Shown: positions 20,131 through 31,797 of the stretch, one piece after another
Numbering within the stretch: the stretch's first letter is position 1
How the letters are laid out: each line of letters opens with the position of its first letter
Assembly: GCA_949287065.1 (NCBI GenBank)
Contig: CASEEV010000012.1
Coordinates: 101,299-165,298 of the forward strand
Reading direction: 5' to 3'
Length of the DNA: 64,000 nt
DNA from: an uncultured Collinsella sp.
GTDB lineage: Bacteria > Actinomycetota > Coriobacteriia > Coriobacteriales > Coriobacteriaceae
Program-made: the position numbers and the translations under genes
The notes under the pieces: generated by a model
What the model saw: the letters and a program-made list of their open reading frames with translations, nothing else
Told to the model about the DNA's origin: nothing
Databases searched by the model: none

Positions 20131-20171
20131 AAAAAACGGCGCCGCACCCCGTCTCCGGAGGGCGGCGCCGC
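20131..20171 (-). terminator. Rho-independent terminator of the GH32 gene
   Basis: GGCGCCGC...GCGGCGCC forms a strong stem, followed on the minus strand by TTTTTT (A-run 20131-20136), 20 bases past the gene's stop. Confidence 0.9.
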
Positions 20172-20190
20172 AAAGCACATCGGCAATAAC

Positions 20191-21753
20191 CTACGCTTCG
20201 AGCTCCCAGAAGCGGATCTCGGCGCCGGGAGCGTCGACGTCGACCGACGGCGACGCCGGGTAGTACCGCGTGGAGAAGCATACCTCGCCGCCGTTTGCAA
20301 AAACCTCCACCGTTGAGCAGTCGGCAACCACGCGCACGCACTTAAGCTCTGCAACCGGCGCCCGGCGCACGCCGCGCCCGCCGCCCACCGCGACACGACC
20401 GGCATCATTGAAGCTCATCGAGAACACGCCCGCGCCCGCGTCGTAGGCAAGCTCGAGCTCGCCGGCGATCGTTGCGCAAAACGAGCCGAGCGGCGCACCC
20501 TCGTCGCTCGGGGAGACCTCGAGATCGAAGCAACGGGCGCACTCCCCCGCCACGGCAAAGCTCTCGGCGCCGGCGTACGCGGTGCCGCGCAGGCTAGCAA
20601 GCTCGCGCACGGGCGGCGTTGCGATGCGCCCGTCGCTGCAGAGCACCACCTCACGCGGCAGCGTCATGCAGTGCTGCCAGCCGCGCTCCACCGTGGCATC
20701 GTTACCGTACGCGGGCTCGTCGGGCATGCCCATCCACGCAATGACGATGCGGCGGCCGTCCTCGGCGCGGAAGCTCTGCGGCGCGTAGTAGTCAAAACCC
20801 CAGTCCCAGAGCGCAAACGCCGCCGGATCGATCGCGCACGACGCGTCCCACACGTCCGCCGTGTCCGTAAAGTAGCCGGACTGGTACTGGTTGAGCTCGT
20901 CGTACGGGGCGCCCGTAAGCCCCTGAGGCGAAAGCGAGAGCACCGTCACGGCATCCCCTCCCTGCGCGGGCTCCAGAACAAAGCAGTCTGGGCACTCCCA
21001 CATATAGCCAAAGCGCTCCGCCGTGCTCAGACGACGCACCAGGCGCCAGTTGCGCTTGTCGGCGGACGAGAAGAGCAGGATCTCGCCCGTATCGCCGCCG
21101 TTGTCCTGAGTCTCGGGCAGGCTTCCCCGCCGGCGCGCTCCCTGGACCATAAGGTACGGGCCGACTCCGACGGCGGCAGCGCGCACGGCGGCAGCGCCGG
21201 AGAGCTTCCAAACCTTGGGATCGCGCACATGACAGGTGCAGTCTGCAGGGTAGTCGGCGCCCGTCATAACCAGGCGCTTCTCGGCGATCCAGGAGCCTGT
21301 CGGGTCGGTCGCGCGCGCGTAAACGGTGTTGCCCTCGCGGCCCGAGGTCACGTAGTCAAAATCGTCGCCGTCCTCGCGCTTGACGTTGCCGGTATAGAAG
21401 AACTCGAGAGCCCCGTCGTCCACAAGCGCCGAACCCGAATAGGCGCCCGTGACCTCAAAGGGGTGGTCGGGCACGAGCGCCGGCCCCTCGTCGTAGTCCC
21501 AGGCGAGAAGGTCGCGGCTGCGCGCATGCCCCCAGAGCTTGAGGCCGCCATCGGCGCCGAAGGGCGCGTACTGGAAGTACGCGTGAAAGACGCCGTCTTT
21601 CTCGCACAGGCCGTTGGGGTCGTTGAGCCATCCAGTGGGCGGCTGCACATGAAAACGCAGGCGGTACGGATCGGGGTCTGCCGCGCGCTCGGCCTTTGCC
21701 CGCTCCTCGACCATCTTCGTGAGCTTGACAAGGTCCTTGGCAGTAGCGTTCAT
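20191..21753 (-). CDS. Sucrose-6-phosphate hydrolase / beta-fructosidase, GH32
   Basis: This 520-residue enzyme has the GH32 triad: nucleophile Asp in WLNDPNG (about residue 41), transition-state Asp in VRDPKVW (about residue 176) and acid/base Glu in MWECPDC. A C-terminal beta-sandwich follows (ECARCFDLEVSPSDEG onward). With no signal peptide it should act in the cytoplasm, favouring sucrose 6-phosphate or short fructans. ATG 21753 has AGGAAAGGAC upstream. It shares a regulatory gap with a LacI-family gene and has two LacI-type operators in front. Confidence 0.9.
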   Translation of the reverse strand: MNATAKDLVKLTKMVEERAKAERAADPDPYRLRFHVQPPTGWLNDPNGLCEKDGVFHAYFQYAPFGADGGLKLWGHARSRDLLAWDYDEGPALVPDHPFEVTGAYSGSALVDDGALEFFYTGNVKREDGDDFDYVTSGREGNTVYARATDPTGSWIAEKRLVMTGADYPADCTCHVRDPKVWKLSGAAAVRAAAVGVGPYLMVQGARRRGSLPETQDNGGDTGEILLFSSADKRNWRLVRRLSTAERFGYMWECPDCFVLEPAQGGDAVTVLSLSPQGLTGAPYDELNQYQSGYFTDTADVWDASCAIDPAAFALWDWGFDYYAPQSFRAEDGRRIVIAWMGMPDEPAYGNDATVERGWQHCMTLPREVVLCSDGRIATPPVRELASLRGTAYAGAESFAVAGECARCFDLEVSPSDEGAPLGSFCATIAGELELAYDAGAGVFSMSFNDAGRVAVGGGRGVRRAPVAELKCVRVVADCSTVEVFANGGEVCFSTRYYPASPSVDVDAPGAEIRFWELEA

Positions 21754-21941
21754 GACAGTCCTTTCCTGGGTGGCAAAACGACGGGCAGCATGGCCGCGCG
21801 CAGCGCCTGCAAGCCATGACGCACGGGCGGCGGGCAGTCGGGTCTCGAAGCTCGCGCCTGCGCCTCTCTCGGTTGTGGGAAAGGTGGTGGCAGGCAAGAG
21901 AGACGCAGGCGCGAGCCCCAGACAACAGTCGAAACATAATG

Positions 21942-21999
21942 TGAAACCGCTTACATATGTAATCGTTTACATGTTGTCGCGAAGCACCGCGCCTGTCAA
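21942..21999 (-). promoter_or_regulatory. Two LacI/cre-type operators and -35 of the GH32 gene
   Basis: TGTAATCGTTTACA (21958-21971) and TGAAACCGCTTACA (21942-21955) are LacI-family sites with the central CG. The second, read on the minus strand, also fits the catabolite-responsive element consensus. Centres are 16 bp apart. A consensus -35 TTGACA (minus, 21999-21994) lies 17 bp before a weak -10 abutting the upstream site. The rest of the 21754-22144 gap shows nothing further. Confidence 0.65.
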
Positions 22000-22144
22000 G
22001 CCTTTATGAACTGCGATCAGTAAATGTACGAGAACTGCCGAGCAACGCATTTGTCAAACCGGTCTCGCAAAACGCGGTATGCGCCCAAATCGGCACGGGA
22101 CAGGCCTCGTCCTTCAGCATGCACACCGCGCAAGGACCTGCGCC

Positions 22145-23140
22145 CTACGCCCCGCCAAGCTCGTAGCCGAGCTTGATGCGCGACGGGGCGGCCGTTTTGC
22201 CCGCAACAACATCCAACAGAAGCTCAGCCGCCTTGATGCCGCTCGTAAGGTAGCCAAAATGCACGGTCGGCACACCTCCGGTGACCGCGCGGAGAAGCTC
22301 GTTGTCGCCAAAGCCGCTCACGAGCGGCGGGTCGAAGGGCACTTCCGCAACCTGAGCCTCCGCCGCGAGCTCGTTGATCGCCTCGATGGCGCCGGCGGCA
22401 ATGGTGTCGGTCGCGCAGGCGATGATGCGGATCTCGGGGCAGCGTGCGATAAGGGCGCGCGCGCCGCGCCGCCCCGCTCCCACTGAAAACGCCCCCCGCT
22501 CCACAAGGTCGCGTTTCAGCGTGCGCCCCGCAGCGGCAAGACCCGCGGCCACGCCGTCTTCGCGCGCCGCGCCCGCCGAGGCGTCGTCGCGGGTAACGCC
22601 CACGTACCCAATGTCGGCGCCTTCGGGCAACAAGCCCGCCAGCAGCCGCCCCATGGCGCAACCCGCGCCGTAGTCGTCATGGTAGACGCAGCTCGTCTCC
22701 TCAACCTGCTGGCCCACGACCACGCAGGGCACCTTGGTCTCGCTCAAGAACACATGATGCTTCGGCGTCATAACCGTGCCGGCGAGAATGATCCCGTCAA
22801 CCGGGTAGTTTGCGAACAGCTCGAGATACTCGAGCTCTTTGACCGGGCTGTTGTCGGTGTCGGCAAGCAGCATCTGGTAGCCGCGCGCGCCGAGCACCTG
22901 GCTCACGCCGGCTACCACGCGCGCGATCGACTCGGAGCTGATCTTGGGCACGACGACCCCCACGAGCCTGCCCTGCTTGGTGCGCAGGGCGCGCGCTTGG
23001 GCGGACGGCACGTACCCGGTCTTCTCGATAACCTCGCGGATGCGCCTGCGCTTCTCCTCGCTCACGTAGCCGCCGTTGAGGTAGCGCGACACGGCGGCGC
23101 TCGAAACGCCCGCGATCTGCGCGATTTCTTTAATGGTCAT
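22145..23140 (-). CDS. LacI-family transcriptional regulator
   Basis: This 331-residue repressor has the LacI HTH at the N-terminus (TIKEIAQIAGVSSAAVSRYLNGG) and hinge helix region (SAQARALRTKQ). A periplasmic-binding-protein-like effector domain follows (LVGVVVPKIS, DGIILAG, LVSGFGDNEL). It is immediately upstream of the GH32 gene on the same strand, and the GH32 promoter holds two LacI-type operators, so it probably controls sucrose/fructan use. ATG 23140 has AGAGGGGG upstream; an upstream in-frame extension is not supported. Confidence 0.9.
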   Translation of the reverse strand: MTIKEIAQIAGVSSAAVSRYLNGGYVSEEKRRRIREVIEKTGYVPSAQARALRTKQGRLVGVVVPKISSESIARVVAGVSQVLGARGYQMLLADTDNSPVKELEYLELFANYPVDGIILAGTVMTPKHHVFLSETKVPCVVVGQQVEETSCVYHDDYGAGCAMGRLLAGLLPEGADIGYVGVTRDDASAGAAREDGVAAGLAAAGRTLKRDLVERGAFSVGAGRRGARALIARCPEIRIIACATDTIAAGAIEAINELAAEAQVAEVPFDPPLVSGFGDNELLRAVTGGVPTVHFGYLTSGIKAAELLLDVVAGKTAAPSRIKLGYELGGA

Positions 23141-23544
23141 GCCGTGCCCCCTCTTTGCGCCGAACGGTGGATCAGCCCTCCGCGAATACCGCAGCGCCAA
23201 CGCACCCGCCTGGGCAAAGCGCCTGCCTGTCTGCCCTTGGCGCTTTCGCTACCCGCATTGTACCCGAGCGCGCCCGATGAGGAGCACCTTCCACGGGGAC
23301 GACCTTCACGAGACCGAGGCGATCCCGAGCCCACGCCCACAGAAGGCCAACGCAAGCAGGTCACAGCATTCCCCGCTCCGCGAGACACGGGCGCGGGGCG
23401 AACAAGTTATGAGGTTTTCGTGCCACAGAACCCCTATCTTGTGTGGGATTCCTGGCATTTCGGTTGAACATAAACCTTCAAGTTGAACCTGAAGCTTTAA
23501 TTCGTATACTGATGGAGAATTACAGTCATCGATTGGATGGTGTC
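23141..23544. other. Divergent intergenic region
   Basis: These 404 bases separate the LacI gene and the secreted RlpA-like protein gene. The right end carries a good plus-strand promoter. No gene or RNA was recognised in the rest. Confidence 0.5.
23483..23510 (+). promoter_or_regulatory. Promoter of the secreted coiled-coil/RlpA protein
   Basis: TTGAAC (23483-23488) and TATACT (23505-23510) are spaced 16 bp. A second TTGAAC lies at 23464-23469. The -35 sits inside the imperfect palindrome CTTCAAGTTGAACCTGAAG. Confidence 0.6.
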
Positions 23545-24747
23545 ATGCTCGTTCCCCAGTCGCGCGCTTCTCGCGTGCCCTTCAAGGCGATCGCCCGCAT
23601 TGCCTGCACCGCCGGCCTTAGCGCCGCGCTGGTCTGCGGCAGCGTTGCCACGGTTTTCCCCGCCTCGGCGTTCGCCGCCACGGAAGCCTCGGAGTCCAAT
23701 CTCGCGAAGGCCAAGGAGCAGGTCGAGGACGCGAGCAAGACGTTCGAGGATTCCATGAGCAAAGTCGACGAGCTCAACGACAAGATCGACGACACCTCGA
23801 ACGAGATCCTGCGCATTGAGGAGGAGGTCCTTCCCGAGCAGCGCTCCCGCGCCGCCGAGGCCGCCAGCGACCTCTACAAGATGCAGTGCGACTCCCCCAA
23901 CATCATCTCGATGCTCATGAACTCCACCTCGCTCGAGGACTTCCTGACGTCGACCAAGTACCTCTCCCTCATCCAGGACAAGCACACCGACGAGCTCAAC
24001 GAGCTCAAGGCCGTCGAGGATGACCTGAGCGCCAAGATGGACGATCTCCACACCGCCCTCGACGACGCCGACGCCGAGAAGGACAAGGCCTCCGCCGCCC
24101 TCGAGAAGGCGCAGACCGCCGCCGATGCAGCCCAGAGCCAGGTCGACAGCGAGAACGCCGCCGAGGCCAAGGCCATTGCCGAGGCAGCCGCCGCCCTCCA
24201 GGCGCAGAGCGACGCCGCCAAGGAGGCCGAGCAGGCTTCCAGCACCTCCGCCGAAGACGAGCGCCCCGGCCTGACCGCCTCCAAGGCCGAGTCGACCGAG
24301 ACGAGCACCTCCGCCCAGAAACCGAGCTCCGACAAGACCAGCAACGAGCAGACGCAGCAGAAGCCTGCTCAAAACGATGAGCCCGAGCAGCAGCAACCCT
24401 CGCAGCCGAGCGACACGAGCTCCAACGACTCGAGCGACTCAAGCTCTTCCAGCGGCTGGATGACCGGCGTTGCCTCCTACTACGGCATCGGCGACGGCTT
24501 CATGGGCGGCATGACCGCGAGCGGCGACATCGTGACCGAGTCCTCCATGGGCGTGGCCATGCTCAACGTCCCGCTCGGCACCAAAGTCGAGATCAGCTAC
24601 GGCGGCGCCACGGTTGTGGCAGTGGTCAACGACCGCGGCCCCTACGTGCACGGCCGCATCATGGACCTGCAGCCTGCCGTTGCGCGCTCCCTCCCCGGCT
24701 TCGTCGCCGCTGGCGTGGGCACCATCAGCTACCGCATCATCGGCTAG
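23545..24747 (+). CDS. Secreted coiled-coil protein with C-terminal RlpA-like domain
   Basis: A 400-residue exported protein. The signal peptide covers about residues 1-45 (hydrophobic core ACTAGLSAALVCGSVATVF, cleavage near AFA-A). A PcsB/CwlO-type coiled coil spans about 50-210, including DLYKMQCDSPNIISMLM, common to those proteins. A Ser/Gln/Glu/Lys-rich linker leads to a double-psi beta-barrel (about 308-400: GVASYYGIGD, GTKVEISYGG, VVNDRGPYVHGRIMDLQPAVA). RlpA barrels bind or cleave peptidoglycan glycan strands. PcsB proteins usually end in CHAP, so this pairing is less common. ATG 23545 is chosen to give a proper signal peptide. Confidence 0.85.
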   Translation: MLVPQSRASRVPFKAIARIACTAGLSAALVCGSVATVFPASAFAATEASESNLAKAKEQVEDASKTFEDSMSKVDELNDKIDDTSNEILRIEEEVLPEQRSRAAEAASDLYKMQCDSPNIISMLMNSTSLEDFLTSTKYLSLIQDKHTDELNELKAVEDDLSAKMDDLHTALDDADAEKDKASAALEKAQTAADAAQSQVDSENAAEAKAIAEAAAALQAQSDAAKEAEQASSTSAEDERPGLTASKAESTETSTSAQKPSSDKTSNEQTQQKPAQNDEPEQQQPSQPSDTSSNDSSDSSSSSGWMTGVASYYGIGDGFMGGMTASGDIVTESSMGVAMLNVPLGTKVEISYGGATVVAVVNDRGPYVHGRIMDLQPAVARSLPGFVAAGVGTISYRIIG

Positions 24748-24775
24748 CGCTGCCTGCAGCAATTCCGTTACGCAA

Positions 24776-24806
24776 ACGGCCGATCTTCGCGATCGGCCGT
24801 TTTTCT
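24776..24806 (+). terminator. Rho-independent terminator of the RlpA-like gene
   Basis: ACGGCCGATC pairs with GATCGGCCGT around TTCGC, followed by TTTTTC, about 30 bases past the stop. Confidence 0.9.
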
Positions 24807-24906
24807 TACCGAGGTCGTCGCACCGCGCGTCCCACCGTATCGCGCCTCTCGCCTGGCAGCGCTTCTCAGACTGCCGCGCTTATCCCCTTGCTGGCACCCA
24901 GCCCGC

Positions 24907-24969
24907 AGATTACGCAGCAAGCCGCATCGTTGCGTAATCTTGCGGTACAACCGTGCGGCTGCGTAATCT
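24907..24969. repeat. AGATTACGCA inverted-repeat element
   Basis: AGATTACGCA (24907-24916) is followed by TGCGTAATCT at 24931-24940 and 24960-24969. The last copy touches the stop codon of the HAD gene. It shares the decamer with the element at 1419-1543. Flanking GCCGC/GCGGC sequences extend the pairing. Confidence 0.65.
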
Positions 24970-25644
24970 TTAGGCAAACACGAGCTCGGCAATCTGGTCG
25001 ATCTTGTCGTAAACGGCGATGCAGAGCGCGCGAACCTCGTCGTCGATCGGCGTGATGTCGGGGATAAGAACCACATCCATGCCGGCGGCATGACCGGCGC
25101 GCACGCCGTGCGGCGAGTCCTCCACCACCAGGCAGCGCTCGGGTGCCACGCCGAGCTTGCTTGCCGCCACCAGGTAGATGTCGGGGTTGGGCTTGCCGCG
25201 CTTGACCTCGCGACCGCAGACGAACTCCGAGAACTTGTCGAGGATGCCCGCGAGGGCCAGGTCGTGCTCAACGGCCTCGCGCTCGGATGAAGACGCCACG
25301 GCGCGCTCGATGCCGGCCCCGGCAATGCGGTCGAGAAGACCGGGCAGGTCGTCGCCCTTGATCAGCTTGTCGGCCTCCTCGTAGGCGGCGTGACGGTCCT
25401 TGAGGTGCTGCGCGAGCACGTCCTCGACCGTGGGACGACCGGGCGCGTCGATGGTGTCGCCCAGAGCGGCGCGGATCTTCTCGATCACGCGCGGCCGAGG
25501 CAGACCCGTGAACGAGAGCACGAGCTCGGGTGTTACGTTGATGCCGAGCGCCGCGTTGGTTTTAGGCCACGAGTTGAACGAGAGCTGCTCGCTGTTGATA
25601 AGCGTGCCGTCCATGTCAAAAAGCACCGCATCGTAGCGACCCAT
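24970..25644 (-). CDS. HAD-superfamily phosphatase, beta-phosphoglucomutase-like
   Basis: This 224-residue protein has the HAD motifs in order: DMDGTLINSE (nucleophile and general acid, about residue 9), VASSSE (motif II), KRGKPNPDIYL (motif III Lys) and VVEDSPHG (motif IV). The helical cap between motifs I and II makes it subfamily IA, similar to sugar-phosphate phosphatases and beta-phosphoglucomutase. The substrate cannot be assigned. ATG 25644 has GGGGGAGG upstream. It follows folC by 40 bases on the same strand, probably co-transcribed. Confidence 0.85.
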   Translation of the reverse strand: MGRYDAVLFDMDGTLINSEQLSFNSWPKTNAALGINVTPELVLSFTGLPRPRVIEKIRAALGDTIDAPGRPTVEDVLAQHLKDRHAAYEEADKLIKGDDLPGLLDRIAGAGIERAVASSSEREAVEHDLALAGILDKFSEFVCGREVKRGKPNPDIYLVAASKLGVAPERCLVVEDSPHGVRAGHAAGMDVVLIPDITPIDDEVRALCIAVYDKIDQIAELVFA

Positions 25645-25684
25645 ACGGGCCTCCCCCTTCGTTGCGCGCCGTGCGCGAAAAGCG

Positions 25685-27067
25685 TTATCTGCCGAGAAGA
25701 CCGGCCACCTCGCCGGCCAGCGTGATGGTACCACAGGCAACAAACGGCTCCCCCGCCGCGGTGAGCGCGCGCACGGCATCCTCAACGGAACCATATACGG
25801 CGGCGGGCTCGACCCCTTCGGCGCGCATGAGCTCGGCAGCCTCCTCTGCGGGAAGCGCGCGGGCAGCCGCGGTCTGCGCTACAACCACGCGCGGAAACGC
25901 CGGCGCCAGAATGTGCGCGATACCTGCACCGTCTTTGTCGGCGAGCACGGCAAAGAGAAGCGTCGGACGCTCGCTCACAGAGGGGCTGATCTCGTCGAGG
26001 CATCCCACGAAGGTCTCGACTGACTGCGGGTTGTGACACGCGTCGATAAGGGCCAGCGGATCGGTGCGCAGCACGTCAAAGCGACCGGGCGTGGGCGTCG
26101 AGGCCAGGCTCGTGCGCAGGGCGACGGCGTTGAGCGGACGCGCCAGGTACTCCTCGGCAAGCTGGATGGCGCAGGCGGCGTTCTGGGCCTGGTAGGCGGG
26201 TTTGCGAAGAGCCGCCTCGTAATGGGCGCGGCGCGTCTCGGTCGAGAAGCGCAGGGCGTCGCCCAGGTACGCGGGACGATGCAGGATGCGGTGGTTGCTC
26301 AGAACCGGCTCCGCGCCTGCCCGGGCGCACTGCGCGCGCATGACGGCCGAGACGCTCGGCTCGCGCGTACCTTCGCCGAGCACCACGCGCCTGCCCGGCT
26401 TGATAACAGCGGCCTTCTCGGCGGCGATCTCGGCGAGCGTGTTGCCGAGGATCTTCATGTGGTCGAGACCGATGCCGGTGATGCCCACCACGCACGGATC
26501 GGTTGCGCTCGTTGCGTCCCAGCGCCCGCCGAGACCCACCTCGAGCACCGAGACGTCAACGCGCTCCCGCGCCGCTATAGCAAGCGCCGCAACCGTCAGC
26601 ACGTCGAAGGCGCTGATAGTGTAGGGCTCCTCCCCCACTGCAGCGCGACGCTCGTTAACACGGCGTCCGGCCTCGCCGGCAGCGGCAACGCCCCAGGCAA
26701 AGCAGTCGTCGCCGACCGGAGCCCCGCCGATCTCGATGCGCTCGTTAAAGCGCACAAGCTGCGGACTCGTATAGAGCATCGTGCGCTTGCCCTCGCCGCG
26801 CAGAATGCCCACCAAAAAGCGCACCGTGGAGCTCTTGCCGTTGGTACCGGCAACCTGAATGCAGTCATAGGCGCGGTCCGGCCTTCCGAGCTCGTCGAGA
26901 AGCGCCACGACCACCTCGAGCAGCGGTCCCTCGGTGCTTCCCATGAAGCCGGTGTCGGAGGCTATTGCCAGCGCCTCCTCGTAACTCAAGCAAGGCACCG
27001 CGAACGGCGGCTCCCACGGCTTGCGCACGCTCCCGTTGTCCGGCTGATTCTGGACGGCAGTATCCAT
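25685..27067 (-). CDS. folC: Folylpolyglutamate synthase / dihydrofolate synthase
   Basis: Adds glutamate to dihydropteroate and reduced folates using ATP. The 460-residue protein has the Mur-ligase-like P-loop VAGTNGKSST (about residue 74), LEVGLGGRWDATS, GLDHMKILGNT, and a C-terminal domain with DACHNPQS and FAVLADKD. The length is normal. ATG 27067 has GGAG nine bases upstream. It lies behind the valS terminator and ahead of the HAD gene. Confidence 0.93.
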   Translation of the reverse strand: MDTAVQNQPDNGSVRKPWEPPFAVPCLSYEEALAIASDTGFMGSTEGPLLEVVVALLDELGRPDRAYDCIQVAGTNGKSSTVRFLVGILRGEGKRTMLYTSPQLVRFNERIEIGGAPVGDDCFAWGVAAAGEAGRRVNERRAAVGEEPYTISAFDVLTVAALAIAARERVDVSVLEVGLGGRWDATSATDPCVVGITGIGLDHMKILGNTLAEIAAEKAAVIKPGRRVVLGEGTREPSVSAVMRAQCARAGAEPVLSNHRILHRPAYLGDALRFSTETRRAHYEAALRKPAYQAQNAACAIQLAEEYLARPLNAVALRTSLASTPTPGRFDVLRTDPLALIDACHNPQSVETFVGCLDEISPSVSERPTLLFAVLADKDGAGIAHILAPAFPRVVVAQTAAARALPAEEAAELMRAEGVEPAAVYGSVEDAVRALTAAGEPFVACGTITLAGEVAGLLGR

Positions 27068-27145
27068 GCAACTCAGCTCCTACGTTTCATGTGATCCAGA
27101 GCAAATCAAACCCCAACAGTCTAGCACTCGGCCGCGCCAAGCCAA

Positions 27146-27173
27146 GAAAAAGGAGGCGCCACACGGCGCCTCC
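27146..27173 (-). terminator. Rho-independent terminator of valS
   Basis: GGAGGCGCC (27152-27160) pairs with GGCGCCTCC (27165-27173) around ACAC, followed on the minus strand by TTTTTC, about 47 bases past the valS stop. Confidence 0.9.
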
Positions 27174-27220
27174 GCTGTTGGTTGCTGTTGTTGCGAACCG
27201 GCTTGCAAGCTAACGCGCTA

Positions 27221-29929
<2,709 letters not shown>

Positions 29930-30060
29930 ATGAGGAGTCCTCCCCTGATAGCGCAATATACAAGTTATGAGCATAGCACACGGACGGCCCCGCCCGGAGC
30001 TGGCGCACGCCGTGTGAAGGCCCTCTGAGCGCAGACGGAATCGGGCCTCGCGAGGCGCGC

Positions 30061-31797
30061 TCAGCGCAAGGGCAGGCGCACCTCAAAGCAGGTAGACCAC
30101 GGCTGCTCGGCGTCCACCAGGGCAATGGAGCCGCCGAGAAGCTCCGCGCAGCGCCGCGCGATGGCAAGCCCGAGCCCCGTGCCCTTGTCGACCGCGCGCT
30201 CCTTGTTGCTCGTCACAAACGGGTCGAACAGACGCTGCGCGAGCTCGGGCGGCACGCCGCGGCCATCGTCGACCACGCGCAGGCGCAGCCGCGCACCCGC
30301 GTCGACAAGCGCGCACTGCACCTCGATCCGCGTGCCCGGCTCGTTGTGCACCACCGAGTTGCCCACAAGGTTCGTGAGCAGGCGGCGCACGAGCTCCCGG
30401 TCGAGCTCTGCCAGAACAGGCTCTTGGGGCAGCCTCTCGGCAAGCGTGCACCCGCGCTGCTGGACCAGCGGCACGAGCCCGGCGCAGACGTCGCGCACCA
30501 CCTGAGCGGCGTCGCAGGGCACGCGCGCGGCAACGTACTCGGGCCGCTCCATCGCCGCGTAGGCGCTGAGCTGATCGACCATGCTGCCCGCCCGCTCGGC
30601 CTTCTCGCACAGGGCGCGCGCGTAGGCCCTTTCGCGCTCGGCGGGAACCATGCCGTCGCGGAACGCCTGCGCATACCCGCGAATGACCGTAAGCGGCGTC
30701 TTGATATCGTGCGATATGTCCGCGATCATGCGCTGCTTCTCCGCCTGGGCATGCGCGAGGTCATCGGCGACCTCGCAAAAACCGTCCAGCACGGGCCTCA
30801 GCTCCGTCGCAACATCCGCCCGGTCGATGTCGATCTGCCCGCACTCGCCGTAGGCCTCGATCGCGTTCGAGAGCGGCAGCGTTGCCGCGCGGATGATCCG
30901 CACCTCGGCCCACATCAGAAGAGCCGTCGCGATGCCGCCGACGGGCAGAAGCAGCAGCCAGTAGCTCTGCGCCTCATCGGTAACGTCCCGGTAGGACCCC
31001 TGGTCCACGGTCGGCGTGGCAAACACGAGCACGCGCTTCTCGCCCGCGTCGTCGGTGCCGGCGAACTTGCAGATAACGTACTGCTCGTTGGTGAGCGTGC
31101 CCGAGAAGCGGTACCCGCCGTCGGCAGCGGCGTCGTCGCTCGCCGCGCCACCCTGGCTTGCCACACGGTCGGGCAGCGTTGCGAGACCCTTTTCGGTAGG
31201 ATCGTAGATTCCCATGAGCAAGCCGAACTCGCGCGGCGTCAGCGCCTTGCGGTCCTTGAAGAGCGAGCCTCCCACCACGTTGAGGTCGCGGTCGAGCAGG
31301 GCGTACGACGATATGCGCTCGACCCCCGTCTCGTTATCCAAGCCGACCCGTATGACACGGTACCCCGGCTGGCCGTCTGCCTCCTCCTCAAAGAGAAGAA
31401 AGTGGTCGTAGTCGTGATAGCTCCCGATCAGGTCGAGGTCCTCGGGGCGGATCGCCTTGGCGAATCCCTTGCTCGAAGCGTAGAGCTGCTCGCCGCCCTC
31501 GCCGAACACCAGGCTCTCGCAGCCGTCGAGCGCAGGGCTCGCCAGCACGTCGTACGTGCCGTTGAAGATCTCGTCCTCGTACGGTTCGATATCGGTAAAG
31601 TCAGGGAACGCGTAGGTTATGCGATCGTCAACCGCCTGCGCGATCAGAGCCACGGCAAGCGCGATCACGCCCGCGTACACGGCGCCCACGGCAAGGCAGC
31701 GCACCGTGAGACTTCTCGCGACGCTCCCCCACGTTCCTGCAAGCGAGAAGCGCTCCAAGCGTCGGCGCACGCCGGCGAGAAAACCTTTACGCTTCAA
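30061..31797 (-). CDS. Sensor histidine kinase with large extracellular domain
   Basis: A 578-residue kinase. Two membrane helices (about residues 30-55 and 287-307) enclose an acidic extracellular sensor of about 230 residues with no recognised fold. Then come HAMP-like sequence, the HisKA box (ISHDIKTPLTVIRGYAQ, His about residue 376) and the HATPase domain (NLVGNSVVHN, DDGRGVPP, GTGLGLAIARR). The start is TTG 31797, overlapping the regulator's end by 11 bases. With the divergent Dlt-like operon next door, sensing of envelope stress or cationic peptides is plausible but unproven. Confidence 0.88.
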   Translation of the reverse strand: MKRKGFLAGVRRRLERFSLAGTWGSVARSLTVRCLAVGAVYAGVIALAVALIAQAVDDRITYAFPDFTDIEPYEDEIFNGTYDVLASPALDGCESLVFGEGGEQLYASSKGFAKAIRPEDLDLIGSYHDYDHFLLFEEEADGQPGYRVIRVGLDNETGVERISSYALLDRDLNVVGGSLFKDRKALTPREFGLLMGIYDPTEKGLATLPDRVASQGGAASDDAAADGGYRFSGTLTNEQYVICKFAGTDDAGEKRVLVFATPTVDQGSYRDVTDEAQSYWLLLLPVGGIATALLMWAEVRIIRAATLPLSNAIEAYGECGQIDIDRADVATELRPVLDGFCEVADDLAHAQAEKQRMIADISHDIKTPLTVIRGYAQAFRDGMVPAERERAYARALCEKAERAGSMVDQLSAYAAMERPEYVAARVPCDAAQVVRDVCAGLVPLVQQRGCTLAERLPQEPVLAELDRELVRRLLTNLVGNSVVHNEPGTRIEVQCALVDAGARLRLRVVDDGRGVPPELAQRLFDPFVTSNKERAVDKGTGLGLAIARRCAELLGGSIALVDAEQPWSTCFEVRLPLR

